Positions 45,346 to 56,743 of a stretch of DNA of 64,000 nucleotides are shown piece after piece. Location: contig CM046875.1 of the NCBI GenBank assembly GCA_025667525.1, forward strand, positions 118,906,340 through 118,970,339, read 5' to 3'. Position 1 is the stretch's first letter. Every line of letters begins with the position of its first letter. Position numbers and translations under genes: made by a program. This DNA is from Glebionis coronaria (lineage: Eukaryota; Streptophyta; Magnoliopsida; Asterales; Asteraceae). The notes beneath the pieces were generated by a model that saw only the letters and a program-made list of their open reading frames with translations, was not told where the DNA came from and did no database searches.

Positions 45346-45420
45346 CACCCCCCTATACTAAAATTAAACATTGTCCTCAATGTTTCGAGTCTAAAGGTGG
45401 AGCACCCCCATACTAGAGAT
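45346..45420 (-). promoter_or_regulatory. Athila C second hairpin and purine-tract module
   Basis: Minus-strand TAGTATAGGGGGGTG (45346-45360) and a second tract (45403-45413) flank a perfect 8-bp stem AAACATTG / CAATGTTT with loop TCCT (45366-45385). The order and spacing match Athila B 29675-29745. Confidence 0.75.
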
Positions 45421-45841
45421 GAAGAGTCGAATGCTTAGGATCTAGCATGGAAAGGGTGATCAACAATATATCTAAAGCCGTTTATGAATTATGCTAAAAG
45501 ATAAGTGTTAGAACGATAAAGGATATGTCATGGATTTGTGAAAAACTCTTCAAGCAAACGATCGAGGCTCACGTAAATGAACACGAGAGTCTTCAATCGT
45601 GGCGATGATGATGATCTAGATAACACATCCACAAACAACCACAAGACAACGAGTTGGAAGGGCACAAATCCCCTCTCATTAAACTATTAGAAAGCATAAG
45701 AAGGATAAGCAGGGGATCTCCCCCACGAGGTACTTCGTTTTTGATTATCGAGTCATGAGCTCGACTCGATCCCCTCTAAATGTGATTATTTAAGGAAAAT
45801 CATGGTATGGTCAATTTTTAATGGGGCTTACATGATTAACA
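45421..45841 (-). other. Athila C internal end, truncated
   Basis: Non-coding Athila spacer runs up to the copia 3 LTR start at 45842. The rest of Athila C (pol, gag, 5' LTR) must lie beyond copia 3 or be lost. Confidence 0.45.
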
Positions 45842-45872
45842 TGTTGGGAATAAATTATAGCCAGTCTACTTG

Positions 45873-45982
45873 AGCGCTGAAAAGATTAAAACAAGCGTTG
45901 ACAGGAGTAATACAAATGCTGACAGCTCAAGCGTTGACAAGACAAAGTCAAGCGTTGATACATTGAAGACAAGCACTGATGG
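45873..45982 (+). repeat. AGCGTTGACA array in copia 3 LTR
   Basis: Six copies of an AGCGTTGACA-like core start near 45873, 45894, 45915, 45930, 45951 and 45972, spaced 21, 21, 15, 21 and 21 bp. All spacings are multiples of three. The same core with the same 21/15 spacing lies in the pol linker at 50848-50970 and more loosely in gag (47276, 48694, 48892). Confidence 0.85.
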
Positions 45983-46112
45983 AAGGATATACTCTACGCG
46001 TTTATTGTATTCTAGATTACTTCTAGTAAATATAGGAACAACAATGTATTTGCTATATTTATCTTTACCTAGAATAGTTGATACGTAGATTATTGTATAA
46101 TGCTTCTTATGT

Positions 46113-46119
46113 CTATAAA
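46113..46119 (+). promoter_or_regulatory. copia 3 LTR TATA box
   Basis: CTATAAAAG-type box about 130 bp downstream of the repeat array and 240 bp before the LTR end. Confidence 0.65.
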
Positions 46120-46361
46120 AGAAGACCTTTAGGTTATTGTTCAATATAAGTTTTTCATACGTAAACTACTTTCATTGTAAGCAAGTTTGATATCATTAAT
46201 CAAAGTGAAAGTTTGTTTATATCTTGTGTGTTCTTATTTAAGTGTTAATTCCATATAACACTTAGATTGTCATATACATATACAAAGGTTTCTCTAAGTG
46301 TATTACTTGATCTAATCTCGTATACATAAAGCTAAATCAATCTAAGTTTGGGATCAACAAG

Positions 46362-46373
46362 TGGTATCAGAGC
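46362..46373 (+). other. copia 3 primer-binding site (initiator tRNA-Met)
   Basis: TGGTATCAGAGC lies two bases after the LTR end. Confidence 0.95.
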
Positions 46374-46457
46374 TTGTTGAGGAACTTTTGATCTTAAAGA
46401 ACACAAGAACCCTAAAAATCACCAAAACCCTAATTTTCTCAAAACCCTAACAACATC

Positions 46458-48380
46458 ATGTCAAATCCAGAAATAACCTCCTCCTCCTCACCTTTGCCAA
46501 ACATCAAGATTCCTATGCTTGATGCAACCAACTTTGAATTGTGGAAATTCAACTTTGAGCAATATGTGGGGATCTATGACTACACACTCTGGGAGATTAT
46601 TGAATATGGAAACACATTCAATAAAGCTCAAAAGATTGCTAATGCCATTGCTACAAGAACAGCTGTTGCTGGGTGTTCAGAAGCAGATACGAAGGAAAAA
46701 CCTGATGATGGTAGAGCTGTGTCTGCTGAAGACATAGCAAAGAAAAGAGTTGATATGAAAACCCTAAATATTATGAAACTCTCTTTGGGACAAGAGAACC
46801 AGCATAAATACAGAGGTTATGAATCTGCTAAGGATCTTTGGGCAGCTCTTGAAGTTGCATATGGTGGCAATGAAGATACTAAGGAAGAGAAGAAGAAGCA
46901 ACTCATGCATGATTATGCTGTCTTCAAGGCTCAACCTAATGAAAAGCTTAGTAGTGTGAGAAGCAGATTGCTTGATATTACAAGCAAATTGTCCTTCATG
47001 GGGACACAACTTGGTGATGTTGACATTAATGCCACTTTTATTAAGAGTCTTGGTGAGGTGTGGAAGATTGAGGCAAGATCTATACTTGCCAACAACACTC
47101 ACAAAAGTTCTACTTTTGATGATAACTATAACAAACTGAGGCTGTTGGAAGATGAAACTCTCTTGGAGCATGGAAGCAAGTCTACCAACAGTAACATGGC
47201 CTTCTTTTCTCATAGTGAAGGTCAATTCAATCAGAAGGACTCTTACATGCATCCAGTTACTGGATCATCATGTGTCAACGTTGGAACATGTCCTGTCAAC
47301 GCCTCATACTCAGACGCTTACACATATAAAAGTAACTCACCAAGAGTTAAACCTGCTGGTTTGGATCAGGATACTGTGTGTGCTTATATTGCTTCTTTGC
47401 CCAATGGTTCAGTGATTACATATGAGGACCTTGAGCAGATAAGTGATGAGCACTTGGAAGAGATGGATATTAAGTGGAACATGGCTCTTGCTAGTATAAG
47501 AGCAAACATGTGGAATAGAAGGTTTAAGAAGAAGATGACCTTCAATGCAAAGGACACAGCTGGTTCTGATAAAACCAAAGTTGAGTGCTACAACTATCAT
47601 CGTATGGGGCACTTCATGAGGGAATGCAGATCTCCAAGAAGATCTGATGCTGGCAAACCCTCAAGTCAAATTATTAAAGCTCAAAATCCTAAGGCCATGG
47701 TTGCAGTACAAGACATTGATGGTATTGGATGGGACTGGAGCTATTTGGCTAAAGATGGGGAAGAGGATAAAGCTTTGGTTGCTGAGATAGAAGAAGAAGA
47801 GCATGTTCAATATGCTCTCATGGCACACTCCTCCTCTTCATCTGATAATGAGGTATACGATGATGCTTTTTGTAGTAAAGGTTGTAGGTTAAATATTGAG
47901 AGACTTAACAAAGAGGTGTTAAGATTATTATATGATATGAGTACTAAAAGATGCAAACTGTCTAACTATCAAATAGCTCTCACTCAAACTGAGAAGACAG
48001 TTTTTGATTACAAGAAAATGGAATTTGACTTAAAAGAAAATGAGTTGAATGCTAGTAATGATATTAGGAGTATCATGGAAAGGGTTAATGGTGAGTTACA
48101 GGCTAAGTTAGATGAGGCCATTAAGAATAAAGATAATGTTGGCCTTAAAATTCAAAGATTTGATAAGGCCACACAAACCCTAGGAGAATGTGTGAGTAAA
48201 CAAAGGGATCCTAAGGACATGACTGGGATTAGGATGAAAGACTACTCTGTGGTTCCACCACCAGCTGGTGACTTCTATGGTGTCCAACAAAAGGACCTAT
48301 CTTGGACTGGTTTGCCAGAACTCCAAGAGGAGGAATTCATTCCTCCACTAAGAGTTGTTACCCTAGTTGAAGAGTATTAA
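46458..48380 (+). pseudogene. copia 3 Gag, main part (640 codons)
   Basis: The start is ATG 46458, 84 bp after the PBS. N-terminal capsid blocks are LDATNFELWKFNFEQYVGIY, SAKDLWAALEVAYGG and LMHDYAVFKAQPNEKLSSV. A CCHC knuckle reads CYNYHRMGHFMREC near residue 378; the second Cys is Tyr. An acidic Ser-rich stretch (YALMAHSSSSSDNEV) and a Lys/Glu/Asn-rich helix-prone region (residues about 500-580) follow. A single TAA at 48378-48380 ends it, and the same frame continues at once to 49268. This looks like one point mutation in a longer Gag or Gag-Pol. Confidence 0.88.
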
Positions 48381-49268
48381 CAGAAGTTGACTGACTTAAA
48401 TGAATGGAAGAAAGCCAACCCTACCTTATTTGTTAAGGGTGGCTTGCTATGTGAAAGTCCTAATGAGTCAACTCCCATTAAGGTTACAAACTCAATCATT
48501 GGTAAGGCTGTTGATCTTGGCTCAAACACTTTTAGAAAACCTAGCATTAAGTATGCAGAGATGTACAGGAATACTAGGTCACCTAAGAGCCAAGTTAGCA
48601 ATGATGGAACATGCTTCTTTTCTTCTAGACCTAGGGTTGTGTCTAGAAAAGCCTATTACACTTGTGGTAGCTTTTCACATTTAGCATATAAGTGTGTCAA
48701 CGCTCCCAAAGTCAACGTTGTTAGAAAGTCAAACGTTGTCAGACCCAAACCTTGTGTGCAGCAAAGTCCACAAGTTGTTAGACCTGCCCCATTCTTCACT
48801 AGAGGGTCTAACACTCATGGACAAAGACCATTTCAAAAGACAAATACTTGGTCTAATAGGAAATGGGTTTCTGTAGCAAACCCTAGGTTCAACGCTGACA
48901 AGGGTAATTTCAGCATTGACAAGACCAATTCCAACGCTGACAGAAACGTGACCAGACCTAAATATTTGCAACCACAGGGGTCTAAAGCTTCTTCAAGCTT
49001 AACATGGAGACCAAAGGAAGATCAAAACCCTAATGATAATGGGATTTCAATGACCTACAATAGATTTAATTACATTTCAAAGGTCATTACAAAACCTATT
49101 GGGGTTAACTGGGTATTTCATCCAAAGAAGGATGAAAAAGGGGTTGTTATGAGAACTAAGTCTGTTCTTATTGAACAACAGATGAATCCAAGTCTGCTAA
49201 GGCTTGGGTTCCCAAAGAAAACTAACTTGTTTTCTTTATGTGCAGGGCATTCAAAAACATGTCAATGA
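48381..49268 (+). pseudogene. copia 3 Gag C-terminal continuation
   Basis: It is in the same frame as the preceding Gag. A second knuckle-like block reads YYTCGSFSHLAYKC, where the first Cys is Tyr. Asn/Lys/Pro-rich sequence follows with NADKGNFSIDKTNSNAD, encoded by the AGCGTTGACA-type repeats. The frame runs into CAGHSK and stops; the protease frame overlaps it from 49204, so a +1 frame change lies near 49260. Confidence 0.75.
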
Positions 49269-50712
49269 TTATGGATATTGGGACAGTGGATGCTCAAGGC
49301 ACATGACAGGGAAGGAAGATTACTTAACTAACTTCACTCCCATTAAGGATGGGGATAAGGTTTACTTTGGAGGTGGATATGGTACTATCACAGGCAAAGG
49401 AACACTTCTCACCAAGAACTTGCATTTTGAAAATGTATTTTTGGTAAAGGAACTTGATTACAATCTTTTTAGTGTATCACAAGTTTGTGATAACAAAAAT
49501 AAAGTTCTATTTACTGATACTGAATGTTTGGTGTTAAGCAAGGATTACAAGATCCCTGATGAGAAATATATTGACTATATAACACCTAGGCATAAAGACA
49601 TATACAATGTGAATCTGAATGGGATTAGAATGAATAACAATATGTCTTGTTTTTATGCTAAAGCTTCAGTAGATAAAAGTAATTTATGGCATAGGAGACT
49701 AGGGCACATAAACTTTAAAAATATAAACAAGCTTGTGAGACTTGGCTTGGTTGACGGTTTGCCTAAGAAGGCCTTCCACAATGACCACTCTTGTGTTGCA
49801 TGTCTTAAAGGCAAGCAGCACAAGGTCTCATTCAAGTCCAAACAGGTGCACTCTAGTACTAGACCTCTTCACTTGCTTCATATGGATCTATTTGGTCCAA
49901 CCAATATAGAGAGTCTGAATGGTAAATCATACTGCTTTGTTATCACATATGACTTTTCTAGGTTTACTTGGACCTTCTTTCTAGCTATGAAGAGTGACAC
50001 AGCTGACACTTTAATTGATTTTATCACTCAGATTGAGAAGAAAACTGGTAATGAAGTTAAAATGCTTAGGAGTGATAATGGTGGTGAATTTAGGAATAAA
50101 GTGTTAGATGATTTTTGTGCCAGGAAAGGAATTACTAGGCAATTTAGTGTTGCCAGAACCCCACAGCAAAATGGGGTTGCTGAGAGGAAAAATAGAACCC
50201 TAATTGAAGCAGCCAGAACCATGTTGGCTGATGCTCATTTTCCTATAGCCTTTTGGGCTGAGGCTGTTAATACAGCTTGCTATGTTCAAAATAGAGCATT
50301 GGTCAACAAAATACAGAACAAAACACCTTATGAGTTATTTTGGGGAAGAAAACCTAATATTGGTTTTCTCAGGCCTTTTGGTTGTCATGTAGCAGTTTTA
50401 GATACTAATGATGCCTTAGGTAAATTTAGTGCAAAAGGTGATGAAGGCTACTTCATGGGGTATTCAGTGCAGAGCAAGGGATATAGGGTTTATCTTAAAA
50501 AGGAAAAACGTATTCTTGAAAGAGTACATGTTAGGTTTTTAGAGAATAAACCTAGTGATCCTGAAAGTGGTCCAAATTGGTTGTTTGACTTGGAACCTTT
50601 AACTAGGACTTTAAATTATATGCCTGTCACTAATCCAAACATTGTGAAGGTAACTTCAAATGTTGTGGAAGAACAAGTTGTTGATGTTTTAGGTACACAG
50701 GTTCATGAATAG
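49204..50712 (+). pseudogene. copia 3 protease and integrase
   Basis: The protease active site reads YWDSGCSRHMTG. GTITGKGTLLTKNLHFENVF follows. The integrase finger is LWHRRLGHINF...HSCVACLKGKQ. The core keeps Asp in LLHMDLFGPT, Asp in LRSDNGGEF and Glu in NGVAERKNRT. The tail GYFMGYSVQSKGYRVY is typical of plant copia. No proper start is needed since it is part of Gag-Pol; the counted start is just the open frame. An in-frame TAG at 50710-50712 interrupts the linker to RT. Confidence 0.92.
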
Positions 50713-51231
50713 GTTGGATCACAAGCAGAAAAGTCATCTCCTATACTAGAGTATGTCACAATTCCCATATGGACGGATGCTTTTGCTGCTGGAAAAGATA
50801 ATGGTGGTCCCCAAGTACCACCAGATACATACATGCATGGTCCTTCAGGCGCTGACAAAGGCAAATCTAGCGCTGACAAGACAAATTCAGACGTTGATGG
50901 CTCAGACGTTGACAACAACAGTTCAAGCGTTGTTAGCTCACACGCTGACAAACAAGGTTCAGGCGTTGACAACACTTTTGCACATCTTTTCTCTTCTACT
51001 TTTGAACAGGGTGAACCTTCCAATTTATATGAAGAGGTTCATCCCCATGTTGATGAAAGAGAGTCTGATGAAGAAGATATTGGCAACTTGGAGAATGAGG
51101 TTGAAGACACCAGACTGTTTGAAGGAGGAGTTCTCACTTCTACTATGAAGAATCACCCCACTTCTCAAATCATTGGTGATATTATGACTCCTGTTCGAAC
51201 TAGAAGATCTCATCAAGGTCTTGGTGGATTT
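50713..51231 (+). pseudogene. copia 3 integrase-RT linker with SVD/GAD repeats
   Basis: It continues the integrase frame after the TAG. At 50848-50970 seven repeats encode short Ser-x-x-Asp units (GADKGKSSADKTNSDVDG...). An acidic stretch (SDEEDIGNLENEVED) follows. The frame enters gypsy D at 51232 and resumes at 63659 with NIHKKIDTPLVQ. The linker repeats match the LTR array. Confidence 0.8.
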
Positions 51232-54200
51232 TGTAACACCCCCAAATTTGTACAACTCAATACAGCGGAAGACTAGTTGGTGTTACGGGATAGCACATTA
51301 CTCACATCATAGACAACGCTTAAAAATCGCGTCGTTTATTAATAAATCATTTCCATTCATAATTATCAAAGTTACACCGGTCCCAAGTCATTACATTTCA
51401 TACAAAGTTTTACAAAGTATTTGAATGGAAAATATCGTTTAAGTGCGGGCCATGAATTCTTGTTGTCTTCCCGAGAATTACCTTCAAGTACCTGAGATAA
51501 AACATGTTAAAAGAAAAGGTCAGCGATAACGCCGAGTAAATTCATAGAGTTTAATAAATTCCATCAATAAAACTTTGGTATAAAATTAGTACCAAAAATC
51601 AATTCGTACAAATCATTTTAATAGGCCGTAAAATAGCCAAAATCATTTTATACAAATCTTTGTAATAGGCCATGAAATAGCCAAAGTCATTTTATACAAA
51701 TCCTTATCGAAAATCATAATATAGGCATTTGCCTTAAAATTATTATACGAGCCAATGTCATAAAAACATCATACAATACGTCTGATGACATTGTATAAAT
51801 CAAATAAAAACCGTTATATGAATATGGTTACGAAAACCAAAACACAAACATAATATCAATAGTATGACCCTGTATTGCTAGTCAGGCAATACATCGTAAT
51901 TCGGAGCGTCTAGTAGTATTTTGTTAACTTTGGATTATTATAAGCCGCATGACATTGTTACCTTACTAAACCAACAACGGGTAGCTAACCCGATACCAAT
52001 TTTGCCCATCTAAAGTAGCGTGTCGTCACAAAGGTCACGCTATGGAAATATTCTCATACATAAATTCGCTTACCAATCAATGTGGCACGACGGGGATCAA
52101 CCATCAAGGCGCGAACTGGGGTGATCGTCCCCAAATAGTACTATTAAATGCATAAGCGTCTACCAAATCCCGGTAGTTCACAATTCATGCTAATGGGACT
52201 TTTAGTGACATAACCTAACTTTAATAATCCATTTAATTTCATCTATCGGGTCCTTTAATCATTTATCAGGTCATACAATCGGGTCATTCAATCATTCGGG
52301 TCCAAAATCAATAAACAAACAATCGGGACAAGTGGTGTCCTATTTTATAAAACTAACATGTTATCTCCCTCGCGGGTTTATAAAACATTTATAAAAACAT
52401 TTAAAAGAGTGCGAGGCTATGAACTCACGTTGACATGGGAAGGCGGGTTATCGGCGATTCGGTTGTACGGTACGTGCTTCAATCACGGAAACCTATATAA
52501 ATAATAATCGGTCTTAGACGTTTGTCCAATGACTTTATAAAAATATCAATTATGTATACATATGATGATTATATATATATGATGATCAAGTGGGTTTGCA
52601 TATTCTCATTTACTCATTTTTGTGTCATGTGTCGATAACTTTTATACTAGCTTACTAGTTTTACCCATTTACGTGTTTTAAGTCCAATAAACTTATTATA
52701 GGTTCTTTAACTTGTTTTAATCCATTTTATACCTATATTATCAGTATGTATACTTTCCAAGTTGGGCCTAAATGGGTTAAGCCCAATAGATTCTTTTTAC
52801 TAGTTTTTATCCTATTTAGTCCATTTATTAGTCCAATATGTTTATTTAACTTGTTAATGTCCGTATGTCCTATAATTCGGGTTTTTATCGGTTTTTACTT
52901 GTTATACATGTCTATATATCAGTATATAAGTTTTATAAAGTTTTCATTAGACGGGTCCAACCATCTAAGTTTTATTTAACAAAAACGTTAATTTTACGGC
53001 GATAGCCGAAAAAGTCGTAAAAATCAAGTTTATAGTTTTATAACTTATAAAACTTAACAAGTTGCCATTTTTATAAAATTTCCACTTATTTAACCTTTTA
53101 CATACTTATATAAATAAAATCCATAAGTTAGTGGGTTTTTATTTTACATTTTATACTATTAAATTTTGAGTGCTTATATAATAGTAATATACTTTAATTT
53201 CCAAAAATCTGATTTTTATCTTCACTTTCACCAAAACTGCCATATCTTGAGTTCTATATGGAGATAGAAGCTCAAATTTTTATCACATAAACTACATGAT
53301 ATGTGCTACATTTAACTCTTCTATAGCTACTGTTGAATCATCTTCTAAATATTTTCTAAAAATCGTCCAAAACAGTAACCTCAGATTTATACCTTAAACT
53401 TGTTTTGATCATATCTCACTCATTACAATGATTCCATTGCATGGACAACTCTCACATGTGTACAAGACCCATAGCTTACTGTAAATCCGTTCTACTTCTT
53501 CATTTTATCAGTCCATGACCTGTTTACTTACTGTTTTATACAGCCATGTAAATTAATCAAGATTTTAACCTTGTTTCATATGGTTTTTCACCTTTTTAAT
53601 CATGTTTATCAACAACAAATCCCCACATAACATTTTTATCATCATATAATCATCATATACATATACAATAGGAAATAAAATACATGATTACATAATCAAA
53701 TTAACAAGAAGATGAGGAGGACAATCTTTATACCACCATGATGATGTAGGTTGATCAAAACATGGATTTTTGATGGAGAAACTTGTGGATATCCATGACC
53801 ATCTTCAAGACCACCATGCTTCATGTACTCCTTGTGAAAAATCAGCCTCAAGACACTATGAAAACTCCTCCTTGGATGTTATAATCACCACCATTCAAGA
53901 GAGCTTTAAGAGGGCTTCAACATAGGTAGAAATAACATAGGATTTTATGGTTGCTTTTTGATCAATGGTGGTGTTGGATGATGAATATGGGACGGCCAAA
54001 AATGAGGAGATGAGAGAGTTTGTGAGTTGATTGCATGGTATAAATGAGTTGCTAGTTTGAAGTGTTAGTGGTTTTGTGAAGTCTTAGCTTACACATTAAG
54101 CTAAGACATGTGTTAGCTAGTTTGTTGAGATTTTGACACATCATAGATGTGTGGTAGCAAGTGTTGGCCGGTTTTGGGGGTGGGATAAGTGTCCCACTTG

Positions 54201-54713
54201 TCTCATCCCCAATTATTTACGGGTACTCCTCGATTCTAGTTTCCTCGATTTGCGTGCCCTCGGGTCGTTTTACGAAAAACGTTTTTATAAATTATGAATC
54301 AACGGCACAAAACGAATCCAATAAAAATTGTTTCATCAAAAACGGAGTTCGAAAACGTAAATACGTAATCCTAAGGTTTCCGGTTTAGTCGTAAAGGACG
54401 TTAAAATAAAATCGTAAGTCCTAATCTCTTCTCGTAAATTTGTGAGTTTATGAACCAACACAAATTTAAAACTCCAAAATAATATTCACGGATAAATTTA
54501 TTTTCTGAAATGTCGGACTGTCACCAAAGACGGTGTATGTAAACGTAAGCACGTAACGTTGAATCCTCCGGTTTAGACGTAGTCGATGCTACTCCAAGAC
54601 GTAAATCCAAATTTCTTCCCAAAAATATGTGAGTTCATATTGTAACATTAAAATAATGTTTTTAAATAATATTCGAGAATAAAATATCAACCATAAATTG
54701 ATGGATTGTCACA
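51232..54713 (-). mobile_element. gypsy D 3' LTR (3482 bp)
   Basis: On the minus strand it begins TGTGACAATCC and ends GGGGGTGTTACA. It shares with the Tekay-like LTR a terminal GGGGTGTTACA and a hairpin region followed by CAGGTAC (near 51490-51536). A 77-codon frame at 52746 recurs in the other LTR and is a by-product, not a gene. Confidence 0.93.
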
Positions 54714-54751
54714 GCATTTACCCCTAAACAGGATCTTTGTCCTCAAAGATC
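54714..54751 (-). promoter_or_regulatory. gypsy D polypurine tract and hairpin
   Basis: Minus-strand TTTAGGGGTAAATGC abuts the LTR. At 54732-54751 stands a perfect 8-bp stem GATCTTTG / CAAAGATC with loop TCCT (AGGA on the element strand). This is the same loop as in Athila C and, bar one base, the chromovirus. Confidence 0.85.
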
Positions 54752-55739
54752 ATCTTACCTTACTACTCGCTTCTTATAGAGTTAAATCCATGTGGGTATT
54801 TCCTCCACACTCGGTCTTTTCTCACAAGTGTAATCCATTATAATACGCGAGTTTCATCAAACATAACTACGGGAATAAGATCAGGCTAAATGTTGACTTA
54901 CTTTCTCTATCCATGATGTTCACGGGTTTCTGATGAATGCAACTTTTCGCCGATCCAAGCTCTACTAAGAATAATCAGAATTTCACTTGATAGATATTCC
55001 ATCAAGTTCGATATACGAAACATAATTCACGCAGTCTTTGAAGTCCTAGGGTAGATCCAGCTTATATGCCTTTCAAACCAATCTTTTATACCATCTCAAT
55101 GGTCCCATACAACGGGGACTTATATCCCATGATTTGTCAGATCATGAATTCATTTTTCCAAGTTTAAAAATTGTGGCATAACTTTGCTACCCATTTGGCA
55201 CTTCAAGATCTACATTTCACATTCACATAACCTCTTGCCCACTACCGGCTGTCAATAATCAAATCCTAATTTCAACAATCATTTCAGATCTCGCGGGTCG
55301 GGTATTTTGCAAGAATAGGTTCGCCATCATAGGAAACCTTAAACCTAAAAGACATGTCCAACTCACAGTGGGTGTATGTCGGGTGTCTTTATCTCAACTC
55401 CTGCTTACAGATGCTCTAAGATTCAGATCCTAACAAGATTCGATCTCAATCCTAATACGATGATTATCAAAGATAATATCTCTAGAGGAAAACGATTATA
55501 CGGTCTATTACCAAAGGTCAATCATTCAAACATAAAACAACACTTATGTTACTTTGTATCGTTACTTTACCTCGTCCCTTCGATTTGGGGTGGTATATAG
55601 TACTCTCATCAAGGTTCGTTCTCAATGATTTCTGAGCAAATCTCTAGAAATTCGATGTGAAGCGAGGATCTTGATATAGATGTTCGATACAGGCACATTA
55701 TGTTTACATAACTCTTTTGCATTTATCATTAACGAGAAT

Positions 55740-55795
55740 GATATTTAGCAGATTTGGTCAGTCTGTCGACGATGACCCAAATCGAATCAAAATCA
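55740..55795 (-). pseudogene. gypsy D integrase core trace
   Basis: A minus-strand frame reads FDSIWVIVDRLTKSA, the first strand region of gypsy integrase (relatives read DSIWVIVDRLTKSAHF), then decays to a stop. The first core Asp lies just before this block in relatives. The trace is short but distinctive. Confidence 0.7.
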
Positions 55796-56690
55796 GATGA
55801 TGACCTTTGCAATAGCTAGACGTTTACAAATGTATGAGGCGGTGTCTGCCTTCATAATTCGTCATCAGTGCAACTTCTTCAGACAAAGATACTTTTAGTC
55901 ATAAATGATATAAATAGAATACTTATACTTACAAATTCCAACATAAGTATATCTCACAATCCTCCATATTTAGACAATCATATGTGGTCTTTTATACATT
56001 TAACGCCATTGGCTTCTCAAATCTGTTGGTTCACATTAGCCGCGAATCCCTTTTTATTATCTATTTTATCCTTTTTACCCACATCGTTTATTTTAAATTG
56101 TTCGGCAATTTATTTTACACCTTCATTATTAAGGAACATGTCCTAATTGTTTCTTCATCCTTTTTATATAATATGTCAGTATCTATATTCACTTCTCATG
56201 ATGATGCAATTATCATGTCCACAATTCACTCAGATATTCTTTCTATATTATGCGTCAGTAATTACATTCACCTTCCTAATGAAATAAATATCACAACCGT
56301 ATTTATTCAAAATTCTTTCTTCATATCTTCTATGTTTTAGTTTCGTCTTTACTATTATCTTTATCTGTTTTACTCAATCTGTCGTTCTAAAGCGTCGGTA
56401 ATTATTATAATTAATTAATTAATTATTAGTTAATTTTTATGAAGCGTAAACGTAAAAGTTTTAAATTTTTAGTTCGACCAATTATATAAAATTTTCAAAA
56501 ATAAATTTGAATTTAATTAACAGAATTTTTGTTGATTTATCGGAAATATTTAATAAAATTCGTAAATGTTCGAAAAACCTTTATTTATACTTTGGTCAAA
56601 GTTTTCTTAGTTGAAAAGCAAAAATTGTCGTTTCAAATTTCAAGTCATAAATTATATAGTTTCCTCAATTCTTCTTAAGTTGTCTAGAAG

Positions 56691-56743
56691 TATACACAAA
56701 CATTTACCCCTAAACAGAAGTTTAGTTAAATGGTTTGTGTATA
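56691..56743. other. 53-nt hairpin carrying a second copy of the PPT sequence
   Basis: Arms pair as TATACACAAA / TTTGTGTATA, ATTTA / TAAAT and CTAAAC / GTTTAG around an AGAA loop, giving 21 pairs. The left arm contains CATTTACCCCTAAACAG (56701-56717), identical over 17 nt to the 3' PPT sequence at 54715-54731. Confidence 0.75.

Larger units (their letters stand above)
45842..46359 (+). mobile_element. copia 3 5' LTR, 518 bp
   Basis: It begins TGTTGGGAATAA and ends GGGATCAACA, two bases before the PBS. It holds a 15/21-bp repeat array (45873-45982), a TATA box (46113-46119) and a transcribed part of about 220 bp. Confidence 0.88.

Noticed and set aside
49225..49255. A pyrimidine tract plus GCAG before protease in copia 3, like a 3' splice site
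   Set aside because: No matching donor was evident, and the frame change there is more simply a one-base indel; left as unproven.
52746..52979. A 77-codon frame found identically again at 61688-61921
   Set aside because: It lies in both LTRs of gypsy D, so the duplication is that of the LTR. It has no start context or domain.
55868..56340. Overlapping frames of 92 and 118 codons with hydrophobic, membrane-like composition
   Set aside because: The T-rich plus strand of eroded gypsy D gives Phe/Leu/Ile-rich frames by composition. They overlap in two frames and have no conserved motif.
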